Source of the DNA: Erysipelotrichales bacterium
Lineage (GTDB): Bacteria > Bacillota_I > Bacilli_A > Erysipelotrichales > Erysipelotrichaceae
Direction of reading: 5' to 3'
Assembly (NCBI GenBank): GCA_910576345.1
Contig: CAJTIT010000007.1
Coordinates: forward strand, 1 to 64,000
Length of the DNA: 64,000 nt
Part shown: piece by piece, positions 9,078-18,565 of the stretch
Layout of the letters: each line of letters starts with the position of its first letter
How positions within the stretch are numbered: the first letter of the stretch is position 1
The notes under the pieces: model-generated
Databases searched by the model: none
What the model was told of the DNA's origin: nothing
Seen by the model: only the letters and a program-made list of their open reading frames with translations
Translations under genes and position numbers: made by a program

Positions 9078-9106
9078 TTGATATCGTTCGTTTAAACGGA
9101 TATACT
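9078..9106 (+). promoter_or_regulatory. Promoter of the HTH-RR-HK-ABC operon
   Basis: TTGATA (9078-9083), a 17-base spacer and TATACT (9101-9106) stand about 30 bases before the first gene. Part of the spacer is the near-palindrome CGTTTAAACG, a possible operator. Confidence 0.7.
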
Positions 9107-9134
9107 ATATACAGTTTGATGAAGGAGGTCAGCA

Positions 9135-9320
9135 ATGTTTGAATATATGACGGCACAGGAGGCAGCAGAACGATGGAAGATATCGGTACGGCGAGTTCAG
9201 CGCTTATGCAAGGAAAATCGTATTGAAGGTGTCTTAAATGTTAACCGAGTGTGGCTTATTCCACAAAATTCAAAAAAGCCCGTTGATAAGCGTAGAAAGG
9301 TTACCAATTATGGAGAATAA
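9135..9320 (+). CDS. Small helix-turn-helix protein (excisionase/MerR-like fold)
   Basis: A 61-residue protein with a predicted winged helix-turn-helix: YMTAQEAAERWKISVRRVQRLCKE, then a wing-like VLNVNRVWLIP. This is the fold of excisionase-type and MerR-type N-terminal domains, so it probably binds DNA. GGAGG lies just upstream of the ATG. Its 3' end overlaps the response-regulator gene by 11 bases, so it is the first gene of the operon. It could be an accessory regulator of the operon or a leftover of a mobile-element excisionase. Confidence 0.8.
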   Translation: MFEYMTAQEAAERWKISVRRVQRLCKENRIEGVLNVNRVWLIPQNSKKPVDKRRKVTNYGE

Positions 9321-10011
9321 AATTTTATTATTAGAAGATGATGTAAGTCTGATAGACGGACTGAAATATTCTTTAAAGAAAAACGGGTTCGATGTTGAGT
9401 TTGTCCGTTCTGTACATGAAACACTGGCTTGTTTAACAGAGATAGATAAATACGATATGCTTATACTTGATGTCACATTGCCAGATGGAACAGGTTTTGA
9501 GGTATGTGAAAAGGTACGAAAGAATGGTAGTCAGATACCGATTATTTTTCTGACAGCTTCCGATGAAGAAGTCAATATTATCCGTGGTTTGGATTGTGGC
9601 GGTGATGATTACATAACAAAACCGTTTAAATTGGGCGAACTATGTTCACGCATTCGAGCGTTGCTTAGACGGGCAGGATTATCGCATCAAGAGGCAGGAA
9701 CCGTTATGGAATGCGGCGATATTAAAATAGACCTTTTAGGTTGCCGTGTCTTATTAAAGGGGAAAATATTAGAACTTACAGCCGTAGAGTATCGTTTAAT
9801 ATGCCTGTTGGTGAAAAATGCGAATCGCATCATTACAAGAGAAATTATTTTAGATGAGTTATGGGACAGTACGGGAGATTATGTAGATAATAATACACTT
9901 TCCGTCTATGTACGGCGATTGCGTGAAAAAATTGAAACAGATCCATCACATCCAAAGCATTTACTGACAGTGCGAGGATTTGGCTATCAATGGAAAGAGG
10001 TGGACAAATGA
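9310..10011 (+). CDS. OmpR-family response regulator
   Basis: The 233-residue protein has an N-terminal receiver domain (acidic pocket LLEDD, phospho-acceptor Asp54 in LILDVTLPD, switch lysine in ITKPFKLGEL) and a C-terminal winged-helix domain (ELTAVEYRLICLL through VYVRRLREKIE and RGFGYQW). It starts at the ATG inside the end of the HTH gene and overlaps the kinase gene by the ATGA tetranucleotide. With the kinase and ABC genes that follow, it most likely controls expression of this transporter in response to an envelope-active compound. Confidence 0.93.
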   Translation: MENKILLLEDDVSLIDGLKYSLKKNGFDVEFVRSVHETLACLTEIDKYDMLILDVTLPDGTGFEVCEKVRKNGSQIPIIFLTASDEEVNIIRGLDCGGDDYITKPFKLGELCSRIRALLRRAGLSHQEAGTVMECGDIKIDLLGCRVLLKGKILELTAVEYRLICLLVKNANRIITREIILDELWDSTGDYVDNNTLSVYVRRLREKIETDPSHPKHLLTVRGFGYQWKEVDK

Positions 10012-11237
10012 GTTTCTTACATGATAAACATACCCGTTGGTATTGCATTTTTCTTCTTTCCTTTTTGGGGCTGTTTATGCTGGCAGGGATCAGTATCATT
10101 GACATACAAACGAAGGCTGCAAAAGAAATGCTTTTTGCACACGACAATGCTGTTGCGACCTCTTTGTTGGAACAAGAAGTTTCTGAAGTTATAATAGCAA
10201 CAGCATTAACAAGTAAAGAAGAAAGTACATCCGGAAGCCAATTCTTAAACCTAATTGGATTTTCAGAAAATATGGACAGTAATCGCTTATCTTATGTATC
10301 TTCATTAAAAAAATCCATGCTGCCCTCTATATTGAGTATGGGACTATTGGGAAGCATTATTTTGCTTAGTGGGACAATACTCTTTTTGCGTGACAGGGAA
10401 AAGTTATACCATAAATCCGAAAAAACCATTAGGAATTATATAGATGGAAACTATACTGTTCATCTACCGCAAACAAGCGATGGAACTGTCTATCAGATGT
10501 TATCCTCTGTTGAACAGCTTGCTACTATGCTGCAATCCAAGAATGATACTGATCGAAAAACAAAAGAATTTTTGAAAACCACAATTTCCGATATATCACA
10601 TCAGCTAAAAACTCCTTTGTCCGCACTTATGATGTATCAGGAAATAATAGAAAGTGAGCCAGATAATCGCGAAACGGTAAAAGAATTTTCTGTAAAGATA
10701 GGGAGCGCACTAAAGCGAATAGAGCAACTTATTCAGTCGATGCTAAAAATCACACGATTAGATGCAGGAAGCATTATTTTTGAAAAAGATAATTACAGTG
10801 TTTCAAATGTTATCCGCAATGCTATAAGCGAATTAACCACACGATCAGTCAATGAAAACAAAGAAATTATAATCGACGGTATTACGGAGCAGATGCTTTA
10901 TTGTGATATGGAGTGGACCGGCGAAGCAGTTGGAAATATTGTAAAAAATGCGCTTGACCATACGGACAGTGGAGGAAAAATTCATATTTCTTGGGAGCAG
11001 ACTCCTATTATGTTTAGAATCCGTATCTCTGATAACGGACATGGCATTGCACCAGAGGATATACACCATATCTTCAAAAGATTTTATCGAAGCAAAAACG
11101 ATTGTCATACAGTGGGAGTCGGACTTGGGCTGCCGTTAGCAAAAGCAATTATTGAGGGGCAGGGAGGATTTTTGTCTGTTCAAAGCGAATGTTTGCAGGG
11201 AACAACCTTTACATTGTCTTTCCTTACGGAATCGTAA
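10008..11237 (+). CDS. Sensor histidine kinase
   Basis: A 409-residue membrane kinase. Transmembrane segments at about 10-32 and 100-125 enclose an extracytoplasmic loop of roughly 65-70 residues, and a HAMP-like linker follows. The H-box is ISHQLKTPLSAL, the N-box NIVKNALDH and the ATP lid DNGHGIAPED and GVGLGLPLAK. The loop is longer than in the intramembrane-sensing BceS kinases, so it may sense its signal outside the membrane. It is translationally coupled to the response regulator and followed by the ABC genes. Confidence 0.92.
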   Translation: MSFLHDKHTRWYCIFLLSFLGLFMLAGISIIDIQTKAAKEMLFAHDNAVATSLLEQEVSEVIIATALTSKEESTSGSQFLNLIGFSENMDSNRLSYVSSLKKSMLPSILSMGLLGSIILLSGTILFLRDREKLYHKSEKTIRNYIDGNYTVHLPQTSDGTVYQMLSSVEQLATMLQSKNDTDRKTKEFLKTTISDISHQLKTPLSALMMYQEIIESEPDNRETVKEFSVKIGSALKRIEQLIQSMLKITRLDAGSIIFEKDNYSVSNVIRNAISELTTRSVNENKEIIIDGITEQMLYCDMEWTGEAVGNIVKNALDHTDSGGKIHISWEQTPIMFRIRISDNGHGIAPEDIHHIFKRFYRSKNDCHTVGVGLGLPLAKAIIEGQGGFLSVQSECLQGTTFTLSFLTES

Positions 11238-11300
11238 GGTTAAATTCATCCGATTGTAAGCTACTCCTGTTATCCTTGTGGGAAAAGGAGGTACTTGTAT

Positions 11301-11996
11301 ATGGAAATTTTAAAAGTACAAAACTTATGTAAAACATATGGAAGTGGTGAGACGAAAGTCGATGCCTTGAAAAAAGTTTCATTCTCTTTGGAAAAAGGTG
11401 AGTTTGCCGCCATTGTTGGAGAGTCTGGTTCTGGCAAAAGTACTCTGCTGAATTGCATCGGTGGGTTGGATGTTCCAACTTCCGGTTCCGTCACAATGGA
11501 TGGAAATAACCTGTTTTCCATGAAAGAAGAGGAAAGAACAATTTTCAGACGGCGGAACATAGGTTTTATTTTTCAGTCTTTTCAACTTGTATCCGAATTG
11601 ACAGTGGAACAAAATATAAGCTTTCCGCTTCTTTTGGATTATCGCAAACCCAAAGCAGCCGATGTAGAAGAAGTGTTAGAGATGCTTGGCTTAACAGAAC
11701 GAAGAAATCATCTGCCTAATCAGCTTTCCGGAGGACAACAGCAACGTGTCGCTATTGGCAGGGCATTGATTACAAGGCCAAAGCTGATTCTTGCTGATGA
11801 GCCTACCGGAAATCTTGACAGCAAAAACAGTCAGGATGTAATGGAACTGCTGATAAAGGCATCGCGTCACTATCAGCAGACAATTCTAATGATTACACAC
11901 AACAATAACCTTACCTCTATGGTTGAGCGTGTGTTTCGTGTAAGTGACGGTGTTTTGACAGATTTAGGAGGAAAGTCAAATGAAAAATTATCTTGA
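11301..11996 (+). CDS. ABC transporter ATPase (MacB/LolD-like)
   Basis: A 231-residue ATPase with Walker [11 protein letters not shown]-loop FIFQSFQ, signature [15 protein letters not shown], Walker [14 protein letters not shown] and the H-loop MITHN. Its sequence type matches ATPases that drive FtsX-fold permeases in antimicrobial resistance and lipoprotein release. The ATG at 11301 has AGGAGG 8 bases upstream. It overlaps the permease gene by 17 bases. Together they should form a mechanotransmission-type ABC complex in the cell membrane. Confidence 0.94.
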   Translation: MEILKVQNLCKTYGSGETKVDALKKVSFSLEKGEFAAIVGESGSGKSTLLNCIGGLDVPTSGSVTMDGNNLFSMKEEERTIFRRRNIGFIFQSFQLVSELTVEQNISFPLLLDYRKPKAADVEEVLEMLGLTERRNHLPNQLSGGQQQRVAIGRALITRPKLILADEPTGNLDSKNSQDVMELLIKASRHYQQTILMITHNNNLTSMVERVFRVSDGVLTDLGGKSNEKLS

Positions 11997-14331
11997 CCTT
12001 GTTCCTATTTCTGCAAAAGTCCATAAAAAACAGAATAGGATGTCTGTTATTTGCATTATCTTAGCGGTACTTTTGGTTACAACAATTTTCGGGATGGCTG
12101 ATATGTTTGTTCGCGCTCAGATTATGAAAACAAAGACAGAAACAGGAAATTGGCATATGGGAATCCAAGGTATAGATGCCCAAACAGCAGATATTATAGC
12201 AACCCGCGCAGATATTGAAGCTTTTTCCTCTTACGCAATCTTAAATTACAATGGCGAGGAAAAATACACAATGAATGGGACAAATACGGTCATTTGTGGA
12301 ACACAGGAAGACCTGCTGTCAAAGATATTCCCCAATATGCTTACAAACGGGAAATTTCCTATGACAAAGAAAGAAGCATTGGTTACGGAAAATGCAAAAG
12401 GAATGTTGGATTTAAGCATCGGTGAGCAAATAAGCTTGAATGCTCCGGATGGAAAAGAATATACCTTTGAAATATCTGGTTTTGTGGAAAATGCTTCCGG
12501 TTTAATGAGCAAAGATTCTTATGGCATATTTATAACAAATGAGGCATTTTACAATATCTACTCTAATACCGATCTAATAAAAGATGCCACTACCTTTTAT
12601 GTTCAATTTGCAAGCACAAAGAATGTGCAGGATAAAATATCGGATTTAAAAACAGCATTCAATTTGACGGATGAACAAATCTTTGAAAATACAAAACTGC
12701 TTGGCTTGCTGGGACAGAGCGTGAATTCCTTTATGATGCAGGTATATGTTGCCGCTGCCGTATTATTTGTGTTAGTTCTGTTTGCAGGGATCATGATGAT
12801 TGCAAGCAGCCTTAATAGTAATGTTGCACAGCGTACAGAGTTTTTTGGTTTAATGCGTTGTATTGGGGCAACTCCGAAACAGATAATGCGCTATGTTCGC
12901 AAAGAAGCACTAAACTGGTGTCGTTTTGCAATTCCAATTGGTGTTTTTACAGGGATAGCTATAATATGGATTTTGTGTTTCATTCTCCGTTACCTAAGTC
13001 CAGAATATTTTGGTGCAATGCCTGCATTTGGTATTAGCCTGCCAAGTATTTTAGCAGGTGTAATTATTGGGCTACTGACTGTTCTGCTGGCGGCTCGCTC
13101 ACCGGCAAAAAAGGCAGCGAAAGTTTCGCCATTAGCGGCGGTTTCCGGAAACGCAAGTGAGACACGGCCTGTTCGAAAAGCGGCAGACACGAGATGGTTG
13201 AAGGTGGATACCGCACTTGGAATCCATCACGCTAAAGCAAGCCGCAAAAATTTTATCCTAATGACAGGTTCATTTGCCCTTAGCATTATCCTTTTCCTTT
13301 CGTTTTCCGTGACAATCGAATTCATGAACCACACTTTAAGACCTTTACATCCATGGACGGCGGATATATCTATTGTAAGCAAAGATAATACTTGTTCTGT
13401 AAACAGTGACTATGTGAACGATTTAAGAAGAAACCCCAAAATACATAAAGTTTATGGACGGAGTTTTTTGTATAGTGTATCTGTCATGACAGGCAATACA
13501 GAACAAAAAATTGACTTAATTTCTTATGAACAGTATCAATTTGAATGGGCAAAAAAATATATGCTGAATGGCTCACTCGACTCCGTACAAAATGAAATAA
13601 ATACAGGACTTGTTGTATATGAGCCGCAGAATACAATTCAAGTGGGCGACACAGTAAGCCTAAACATTGATGGGCAGTATAAAGAAATAAAGATTGTTGG
13701 TATGTTGTCTGACAGCCCCTTTTTTAATGATACGGATGTAGGGACGGTTATCTGTTCAGAAGATACTTTCCGTCAAATAACAGGAAAAACGGACTATACA
13801 ATCATTGATATGCAGTTGACAAAACAAGCTATCGATGCCGATGTGGATGAGATACACCGAACTTATGGAGCAGGACATTCATTTATTGATAAACGGATGG
13901 ATAACAGCAGCACATTGAGTGTGTATTACTGCGTTTGGCTGTTCCTTTATGGTTTTTTGGTTCTAATTACATTGATTACGGTATTTAACATTATAAACAG
14001 TATTGCAATGAGCGTAGCAGCACGAATGAAACAATATGGGGCTTTTCGTGCCATTGGGCTAAGCAACAGACAGCTTTCAAAAATGATTGTGGCAGAAGCC
14101 TTTACCTATGCTGCAATCGGTAGTGTAGCCGGTTTGGGTTTCGGTTTGCTTTGTAATAAGTTTTTATTTACTATATTGGTAAGTCGCCAATGGGGTGACC
14201 CATGGGTAATACCTTGGTCAAAAATCGGTATTATCATTCTGATTGTCTTGGTTTCCGTAGCCGTTGCCATATACAGACCAATAAAGAAAATTCATAATAT
14301 GTCTATTTTAGAAACAATCAATAATCAATAA
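11980..14331 (+). CDS. ABC transporter permease with two FtsX domains
   Basis: A 783-residue membrane protein. It has an N-terminal membrane helix, an extracellular region (about 45-240), three helices of a first FtsX unit (about 250-390), a second soluble region (about 430-640) and a final FtsX unit with three helices ending near the C-terminus. Motifs such as LMRCIGATPKQI and AFRAIGLSNRQLSK are the typical FtsX coupling segments. Size and layout fit VncRS/Vex- or MacB-like peptide-antibiotic systems. It closes the operon. The substrate cannot be read from the sequence. Confidence 0.92.
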   Translation: MKNYLDLVPISAKVHKKQNRMSVICIILAVLLVTTIFGMADMFVRAQIMKTKTETGNWHMGIQGIDAQTADIIATRADIEAFSSYAILNYNGEEKYTMNGTNTVICGTQEDLLSKIFPNMLTNGKFPMTKKEALVTENAKGMLDLSIGEQISLNAPDGKEYTFEISGFVENASGLMSKDSYGIFITNEAFYNIYSNTDLIKDATTFYVQFASTKNVQDKISDLKTAFNLTDEQIFENTKLLGLLGQSVNSFMMQVYVAAAVLFVLVLFAGIMMIASSLNSNVAQRTEFFGLMRCIGATPKQIMRYVRKEALNWCRFAIPIGVFTGIAIIWILCFILRYLSPEYFGAMPAFGISLPSILAGVIIGLLTVLLAARSPAKKAAKVSPLAAVSGNASETRPVRKAADTRWLKVDTALGIHHAKASRKNFILMTGSFALSIILFLSFSVTIEFMNHTLRPLHPWTADISIVSKDNTCSVNSDYVNDLRRNPKIHKVYGRSFLYSVSVMTGNTEQKIDLISYEQYQFEWAKKYMLNGSLDSVQNEINTGLVVYEPQNTIQVGDTVSLNIDGQYKEIKIVGMLSDSPFFNDTDVGTVICSEDTFRQITGKTDYTIIDMQLTKQAIDADVDEIHRTYGAGHSFIDKRMDNSSTLSVYYCVWLFLYGFLVLITLITVFNIINSIAMSVAARMKQYGAFRAIGLSNRQLSKMIVAEAFTYAAIGSVAGLGFGLLCNKFLFTILVSRQWGDPWVIPWSKIGIIILIVLVSVAVAIYRPIKKIHNMSILETINNQ

Positions 14332-14679
14332 TAATTTAGCAGGCGGTTTCACAAGGAAGTGACTGCTTTGTTGTAACGTGAGAAGAGGCTGTAACGCATC
14401 AGGTAAGAACTGATGCATATAGTTTCTTTTATTATAGTTCAATACCCGATGTATGTGATTGTTTAATCGTATAATTCTGTTGGATCATTTCTTTTATGAT
14501 CTTGGGATATTTTTAAGTGTCCGAAAAAATCCCCCTTATTAAAACAATAATTTTGTGACCTTTCTATGCTCTACTTTTATATAAGATGCGGTTTCTAAGG
14601 TATTTCATTAAGTTATATCCTATATAAACTTTGAATATTTTCATTTCTACATTTTCCAATTCTCTTCGTTGAGAATATG
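14332..14679. other. Intergenic region right of the transporter block
   Basis: No gene is seen. A seven-pair hairpin GCATCAG/CTGATGC lies at 14396-14416 with a T-rich tract after it, and may terminate the transporter operon. The rest is AT-rich without clear signals. Confidence 0.5.
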
Positions 14680-14710
14680 TAAAAACCATCGGTTCAACTG
14701 ATGGTTTTAT
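14680..14710 (-). terminator. Terminator of the cotJ operon
   Basis: AAAACCATC and GATGGTTTT form a hairpin followed on the minus strand by a T run, about 20 bases after the cotJC stop codon. It is nearly symmetrical and could also stop plus-strand transcription. Confidence 0.75.
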
Positions 14711-14730
14711 TAGGATAAAAATAGAATGGA

Positions 14731-15333
14731 TTAGTATTTTGGATCAAATGCAGGATTATAGCGGTAATAATTATCTTCATCCAATTGACTTTGTACATAG
14801 GATAATGCTTCCCCAAAACGCTGGAAATGCACGATTTCACGCTCTCTTAAGAATTTTAATGGCGCAATTACCTCTGGATCACTGGCAGCGCGCAACAAAT
14901 TCTCATAAGTTGTCCGCGCTTTTTGTTCGGCAGCCATATCTTCCATCAAGTCTGTAATGGGATCACCTTTTGATTGGAAGTAAGCGGACGTAAAAGCTGC
15001 ACCACTGGCAGCTTGTGGCCAAATACCTGTCGTATGATCTACATAATACGCATCAAATCCCTCTGCTTTGATTTCTTCAACGGAGAGTTCTCTTGTGAGC
15101 TGGTAAACGATCGCCGACACCATTTCTAAATGGGCAAGTTCTTCTGTCCCAATATCTGTTAACATAGCCCTGATGCGATTGTAAGGCATTGAATAACGCT
15201 GATTTAAATAACGCATGGATGCGCTTAATTCTCCATCCGGTCCACCAATTTGGGTGATAACGATCTTCGCAAATGCTGGATCACTTTGTCTGATATTTAC
15301 CGGAAACTGCAACTTTTTTTCATATGTCCACAT
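14731..15333 (-). CDS. cotJC: CotJC, manganese-catalase-like spore coat protein
   Basis: The 200-residue protein starts MWTYEKKLQ and is a ferritin-like four-helix protein of the manganese catalase family. Metal-ligand motifs are ELAHLEM near residue 70 and the EKAR/REREIVHFQRF type pair (visible as EQKART and EREIVHF). In Bacillus the CotJ proteins sit in the spore coat. The ATG at 15333 lies four bases after the cotJB stop. A decayed copy of its 3' end is found at 8492-8660. Confidence 0.93.
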   Translation of the reverse strand: MWTYEKKLQFPVNIRQSDPAFAKIVITQIGGPDGELSASMRYLNQRYSMPYNRIRAMLTDIGTEELAHLEMVSAIVYQLTRELSVEEIKAEGFDAYYVDHTTGIWPQAASGAAFTSAYFQSKGDPITDLMEDMAAEQKARTTYENLLRAASDPEVIAPLKFLREREIVHFQRFGEALSYVQSQLDEDNYYRYNPAFDPKY

Positions 15334-15337
15334 GTAA

Positions 15338-15580
15338 TTATTCTCCTTCCCATGGCCATTTACCATTGATATACAACCATCTGTCTTCGTCGTTTTCACG
15401 ATTGCTCAATGGCCCATATAGTGCTTGGTAATGTTCACGAAGCTGTTGGCTTGCTTCTTGAACGATATGATAATATTGTATCGCATTGGCATTATTGGGA
15501 TGCGAATTTAAAAAAAGCGCTGCTTCTTGTAATGCAAAATCATAGATTTGAAGCTGTTGTAAACATTCATTTTGATTCAT
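15338..15580 (-). CDS. cotJB: CotJB spore coat protein
   Basis: An 80-residue protein with the CotJB pattern: LQQLQIYDFALQEAALFLNSH in the N-terminal half and a C-terminal WLYINGKWPWEGE. It is required with CotJA and CotJC for coat assembly in Bacillus. GGAGG precedes the ATG. It lies between cotJA and cotJC in the standard order cotJA-cotJB-cotJC. Confidence 0.93.
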   Translation of the reverse strand: MNQNECLQQLQIYDFALQEAALFLNSHPNNANAIQYYHIVQEASQQLREHYQALYGPLSNRENDEDRWLYINGKWPWEGE

Positions 15581-15591
15581 AACGTACCTCC

Positions 15592-15765
15592 TTAACGCTG
15601 AAATGGTTTATCCAACTCATAAAAAATCGTTCCTTTTTGAAATCCGATGTCATTGGGTATTAGATCACGCCAGATTTGCATAGGGACATAAGCCATTCCT
15701 ACGCTTTGTTCTCTTTTAGTATTTGGATATCTTTCACATCTGCTAAACATTGAATACTCATGCAT
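15592..15765 (-). CDS. cotJA: CotJA spore coat protein
   Basis: A 57-residue gene that is short enough to be overlooked. The translation contains VGMAYVPMQIW and ends GTIFYELDKPF, the conserved CotJA core. AGAGGTG lies 6 bases before the ATG at 15765, and its TTA stop lies next to the cotJB ribosome binding site. It is the first gene of the cotJABC operon. In Bacillus cotJ is made in the mother cell under sigma-E; I do not see a convincing sigma-E promoter here. Confidence 0.93.
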   Translation of the reverse strand: MHEYSMFSRCERYPNTKREQSVGMAYVPMQIWRDLIPNDIGFQKGTIFYELDKPFQR

Positions 15766-15910
15766 ATTCACACCTCTCTTTCTGTTTTTATACTATTCCA
15801 AAGGCAAATTACTTCTTGTATAAATATCCTTAAAAAATTCAAATTTTTTTGTAATTTTAGAAAAAAAAGCAAACAGAATATATAGAAGGGCTTTTAAAGA
15901 GGTGATACAA

Positions 15911-16396
15911 ATGGAACTAAAAATGATGAAACAAAAACAAGTGAATGAAAAAGCAACCATTGAAAAAATGAAACAAGTGATGCGCTTTTTATCCGAATAC
16001 GCATGGATGCTCAATGAGCAGGATGCACTTGTGGAAGATGGACCTGACATTATGGATTTCATTACTTATTCACGCAGTGTGATTGATGTCGGGTCCAAAC
16101 AGCTGAAACAGGAACCATCCATACTTCGCGCCATTGAACAGCGTGATGAAGCACTGCTTCGCCAAGAACAGCGTCTGAAGAGGCTGGAATTGTTATTGCG
16201 TTCCATTTCTTTTCTGCCGGTAAAAGAGCGTAAATGTATTTTGTTAAAATATGTGCAGCACTATCCAATGCATCAAATTGCGATGCGATTGGATGTTTCT
16301 GTAAGTACAGCCAATCGTATTCTGCATAAGGCGTATTTACATTTGGCACAGCTTTTACATATGGAAGTCATGACAGAAACATATGATTTTTCATAA
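15911..16396 (+). CDS. Sigma-70 region 4-like regulator
   Basis: A 161-residue cytoplasmic protein, starting at the ATG behind GAGGTG. The N-terminal part is charged and helical. The C-terminal part (about 105-155) contains LPVKERKCILLKYVQHYP and an HTH, HQIAMRLDVSVSTANRILHKAY, matching sigma region 4 or ArpU-type regulators. It has no region 2, so it is unlikely to be a full sigma factor. It stands alone between cotJ and ktrB. The function is not known. Confidence 0.75.
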   Translation: MELKMMKQKQVNEKATIEKMKQVMRFLSEYAWMLNEQDALVEDGPDIMDFITYSRSVIDVGSKQLKQEPSILRAIEQRDEALLRQEQRLKRLELLLRSISFLPVKERKCILLKYVQHYPMHQIAMRLDVSVSTANRILHKAYLHLAQLLHMEVMTETYDFS

Positions 16397-16401
16397 TTCG
16401 A

Positions 16402-16429
16402 TTGATAAATTATAGAAATAGAGTACAAT
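16402..16429 (+). promoter_or_regulatory. Promoter of ktrBA
   Basis: TTGATA (16402-16407), 16 bases, then TACAAT (16424-16429), about 50 bases before ktrB. No c-di-AMP riboswitch fold is apparent in the short leader. Confidence 0.55.
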
Positions 16430-16477
16430 AGTAATGTCTTTTATGAAATACATCACAGCTAGAAAAGAAGGAATTCC

Positions 16478-17866
16478 ATGATCAAAAGAAATCACATAAA
16501 ACAAGGAAAAAGGCGTACACCTGCACGAAAAATTGCCATGAGTTTTTTTATGGTCATTGTGGTGGGGACATTACTTTTGATGTTACCGGCTGCGCATCGT
16601 AATCAACAGGCATATCCTTTTGTGGATGCGCTGTTTACAGCGACCAGTGCGACTTGTGTAACCGGGCTTGTCATTGATGTGACACTCACAGAATTTACGC
16701 TGTTTGGACAAGTTGTGATTATGACGCTGATACAAATTGGCGGATTGGGTCTTATGACGATTGTGGCTGTCTGTATTCTTTTTTTCAAAAGTAAATTGAC
16801 CATGCATGAGAAGATTACCATGAAAGAAATGCTCAATCAAGATGGAGCGTTCAATATGAAACAATTTCTGATGGATATTTTGAAATATACGTTTCTGTTT
16901 GAAAGCATTGGCGCATTGCTTTTGGCGATACGTTTCTTACCAAAATACGGATTTGCTTTGGGGATGTTTAAATCGCTGTTTATCGCTGTTTCTGCTTTCT
17001 GCAATGCCGGATTCGATATTTTGGGAAACAATTCTTTGATGGATGTTGCGCATGATCCATTGATTATGCTGACAATTATTTGCTTGATTGTCTTAGGTGG
17101 ATTGGGTTTTGCGGTCTGGTTTGATCTGCGTGATAAGCTGAAAATCATGTTCAAGAAGCATTCTTCTAAGCGGAAATTTTGGAAATCATTGAATTTTCAT
17201 ACACGTATTGTTTTGACGGTAACCGCATTTTTAATTTTTTTTGGAACATTGTTGATCTTTCTTTTAGAACGAAATAATCCAAGCACCTTACAAAATAAAA
17301 GCCTTCCCCAACAGCTGCTTGTTTCACTGTTTGAGGCTGTGACTTTGCGCACTGCGGGATTTGCCAGTGTGGATTACGGTGCGCTGACTTTGGCCACAAA
17401 ATACATGATGGTGTTGATCATGTTTATCGGCGGTTCTCCGGGCGGTACTGCAGGTGGCATTAAAACAACGACAGCGGTTATACTGCTTATGTATATCATT
17501 TCCAATGTCAAAGGTAAGGCACAGACGGTCATGATGAAACGTACTATATCCAAAGAATTGATCATTCGTGCTATGGGTATCTTCTTTATCAATCTTTTGA
17601 CGCTGTTGCTGGGAATTTTTCTCTTATGCATTTTTGAAGTGCAGGATTTTATATCTATTGTTTTTGAAGCAACCAGCGCTTTGGCAACGGTAGGACTTAC
17701 ACTGGGCATTACCGGTGCTTTGACTACTGTCGGAAAACTGGTGATCATCTTTTTGATGTTTGTAGGAAGAATTGGAATTACGACGCTGTTTTTGTCACTG
17801 ATTTCCCAACATTCCACTGTGGATCATTCAGCGACGTATCCAAACGGATCGATCATCGTTGGTTAA
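16478..17866 (+). CDS. ktrB: Potassium uptake channel subunit KtrB/TrkH
   Basis: KtrB is the membrane pore of a sodium-coupled potassium uptake system. The 462-residue protein contains four pore-loop repeats, each with a selectivity-filter glycine: TSATCVTGL, SAFCNAGFD, TLRTAGFAS and TSALATVGLT. The GGSPGGTAGGIKTTT stretch near 310 is the typical gating loop of this family. It lies 15 bases upstream of ktrA, its cytosolic gate. Confidence 0.95.
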   Translation: MIKRNHIKQGKRRTPARKIAMSFFMVIVVGTLLLMLPAAHRNQQAYPFVDALFTATSATCVTGLVIDVTLTEFTLFGQVVIMTLIQIGGLGLMTIVAVCILFFKSKLTMHEKITMKEMLNQDGAFNMKQFLMDILKYTFLFESIGALLLAIRFLPKYGFALGMFKSLFIAVSAFCNAGFDILGNNSLMDVAHDPLIMLTIICLIVLGGLGFAVWFDLRDKLKIMFKKHSSKRKFWKSLNFHTRIVLTVTAFLIFFGTLLIFLLERNNPSTLQNKSLPQQLLVSLFEAVTLRTAGFASVDYGALTLATKYMMVLIMFIGGSPGGTAGGIKTTTAVILLMYIISNVKGKAQTVMMKRTISKELIIRAMGIFFINLLTLLLGIFLLCIFEVQDFISIVFEATSALATVGLTLGITGALTTVGKLVIIFLMFVGRIGITTLFLSLISQHSTVDHSATYPNGSIIVG

Positions 17867-17881
17867 GAAAGGAAAAGCATT

Positions 17882-18565
17882 ATGAAAAAACTAAAATCAT
17901 CGAAAAAGCAATTTGCGGTATTGGGACTGGGCGTATTTGGCTCCAGCGTCGCAAAGACATTGAGTGAATTTGACTGTGAAGTTTTAGCACTGGATTTAGA
18001 CATCAAATGTGTGAATCGTCTGGCAGATTTAGTTACCTCTGCAATGCAGTGTGATATTACCGATATCGATCAGCTGCGCAATACCGGTGTAGGAGAATGT
18101 GACGTGGCAATCGTCGGTATGGGAACACACCTGGAAGAAACGGTACTGGCCATTATGCATTTAAAAGAACTCGGTGTTCCTTATGTCATTGCCAAAGCAA
18201 AAAATAAACGATACATGCAGATTTTCTCCAATGTTGGCGCCGATCGTATTGTGCGTCCGGAAAAAGAAATGGGTGTGCATATTGCCAAGAGTCTGTTAAG
18301 CAATAATATCGTAGAGATGATTGATATTGACAATGAATATAGTATGGTGGAATTGGATGTTCCAATCGCATGGGCAGGCAAAAGTTTACGTGAAATGGAT
18401 GTACGTAATCGTTATGGTATCAATGTCATGGGCGTGCGTCATGCCAAAGATCAGAAATTGTCTCTTTCCTTGGATGTGGATGAACCACTTGCTTTGGGAG
18501 ATCATTTGATGATTATTGCCGATCATGATACATTTACAGTATTGGATCAATTAAATCGACGCTAA
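17882..18565 (+). CDS. ktrA: KtrA, RCK-domain regulator of potassium uptake
   Basis: A 227-residue cytosolic protein with an N-terminal RCK Rossmann domain (GLGVFGSSVAKTL, nucleotide binding; acidic DLD at the end of strand 2) and a C-terminal RCK-C domain from about 140. KtrA forms an octameric ring that gates KtrB with ATP, ADP or NAD(H). It is co-transcribed with ktrB and followed by a strong terminator. Confidence 0.95.
   Translation: MKKLKSSKKQFAVLGLGVFGSSVAKTLSEFDCEVLALDLDIKCVNRLADLVTSAMQCDITDIDQLRNTGVGECDVAIVGMGTHLEETVLAIMHLKELGVPYVIAKAKNKRYMQIFSNVGADRIVRPEKEMGVHIAKSLLSNNIVEMIDIDNEYSMVELDVPIAWAGKSLREMDVRNRYGINVMGVRHAKDQKLSLSLDVDEPLALGDHLMIIADHDTFTVLDQLNRR

Noticed and set aside
16430-16477. 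c-di-AMP riboswitch before ktrB
   Set aside because: The leader is too short and no conserved fold is visible.
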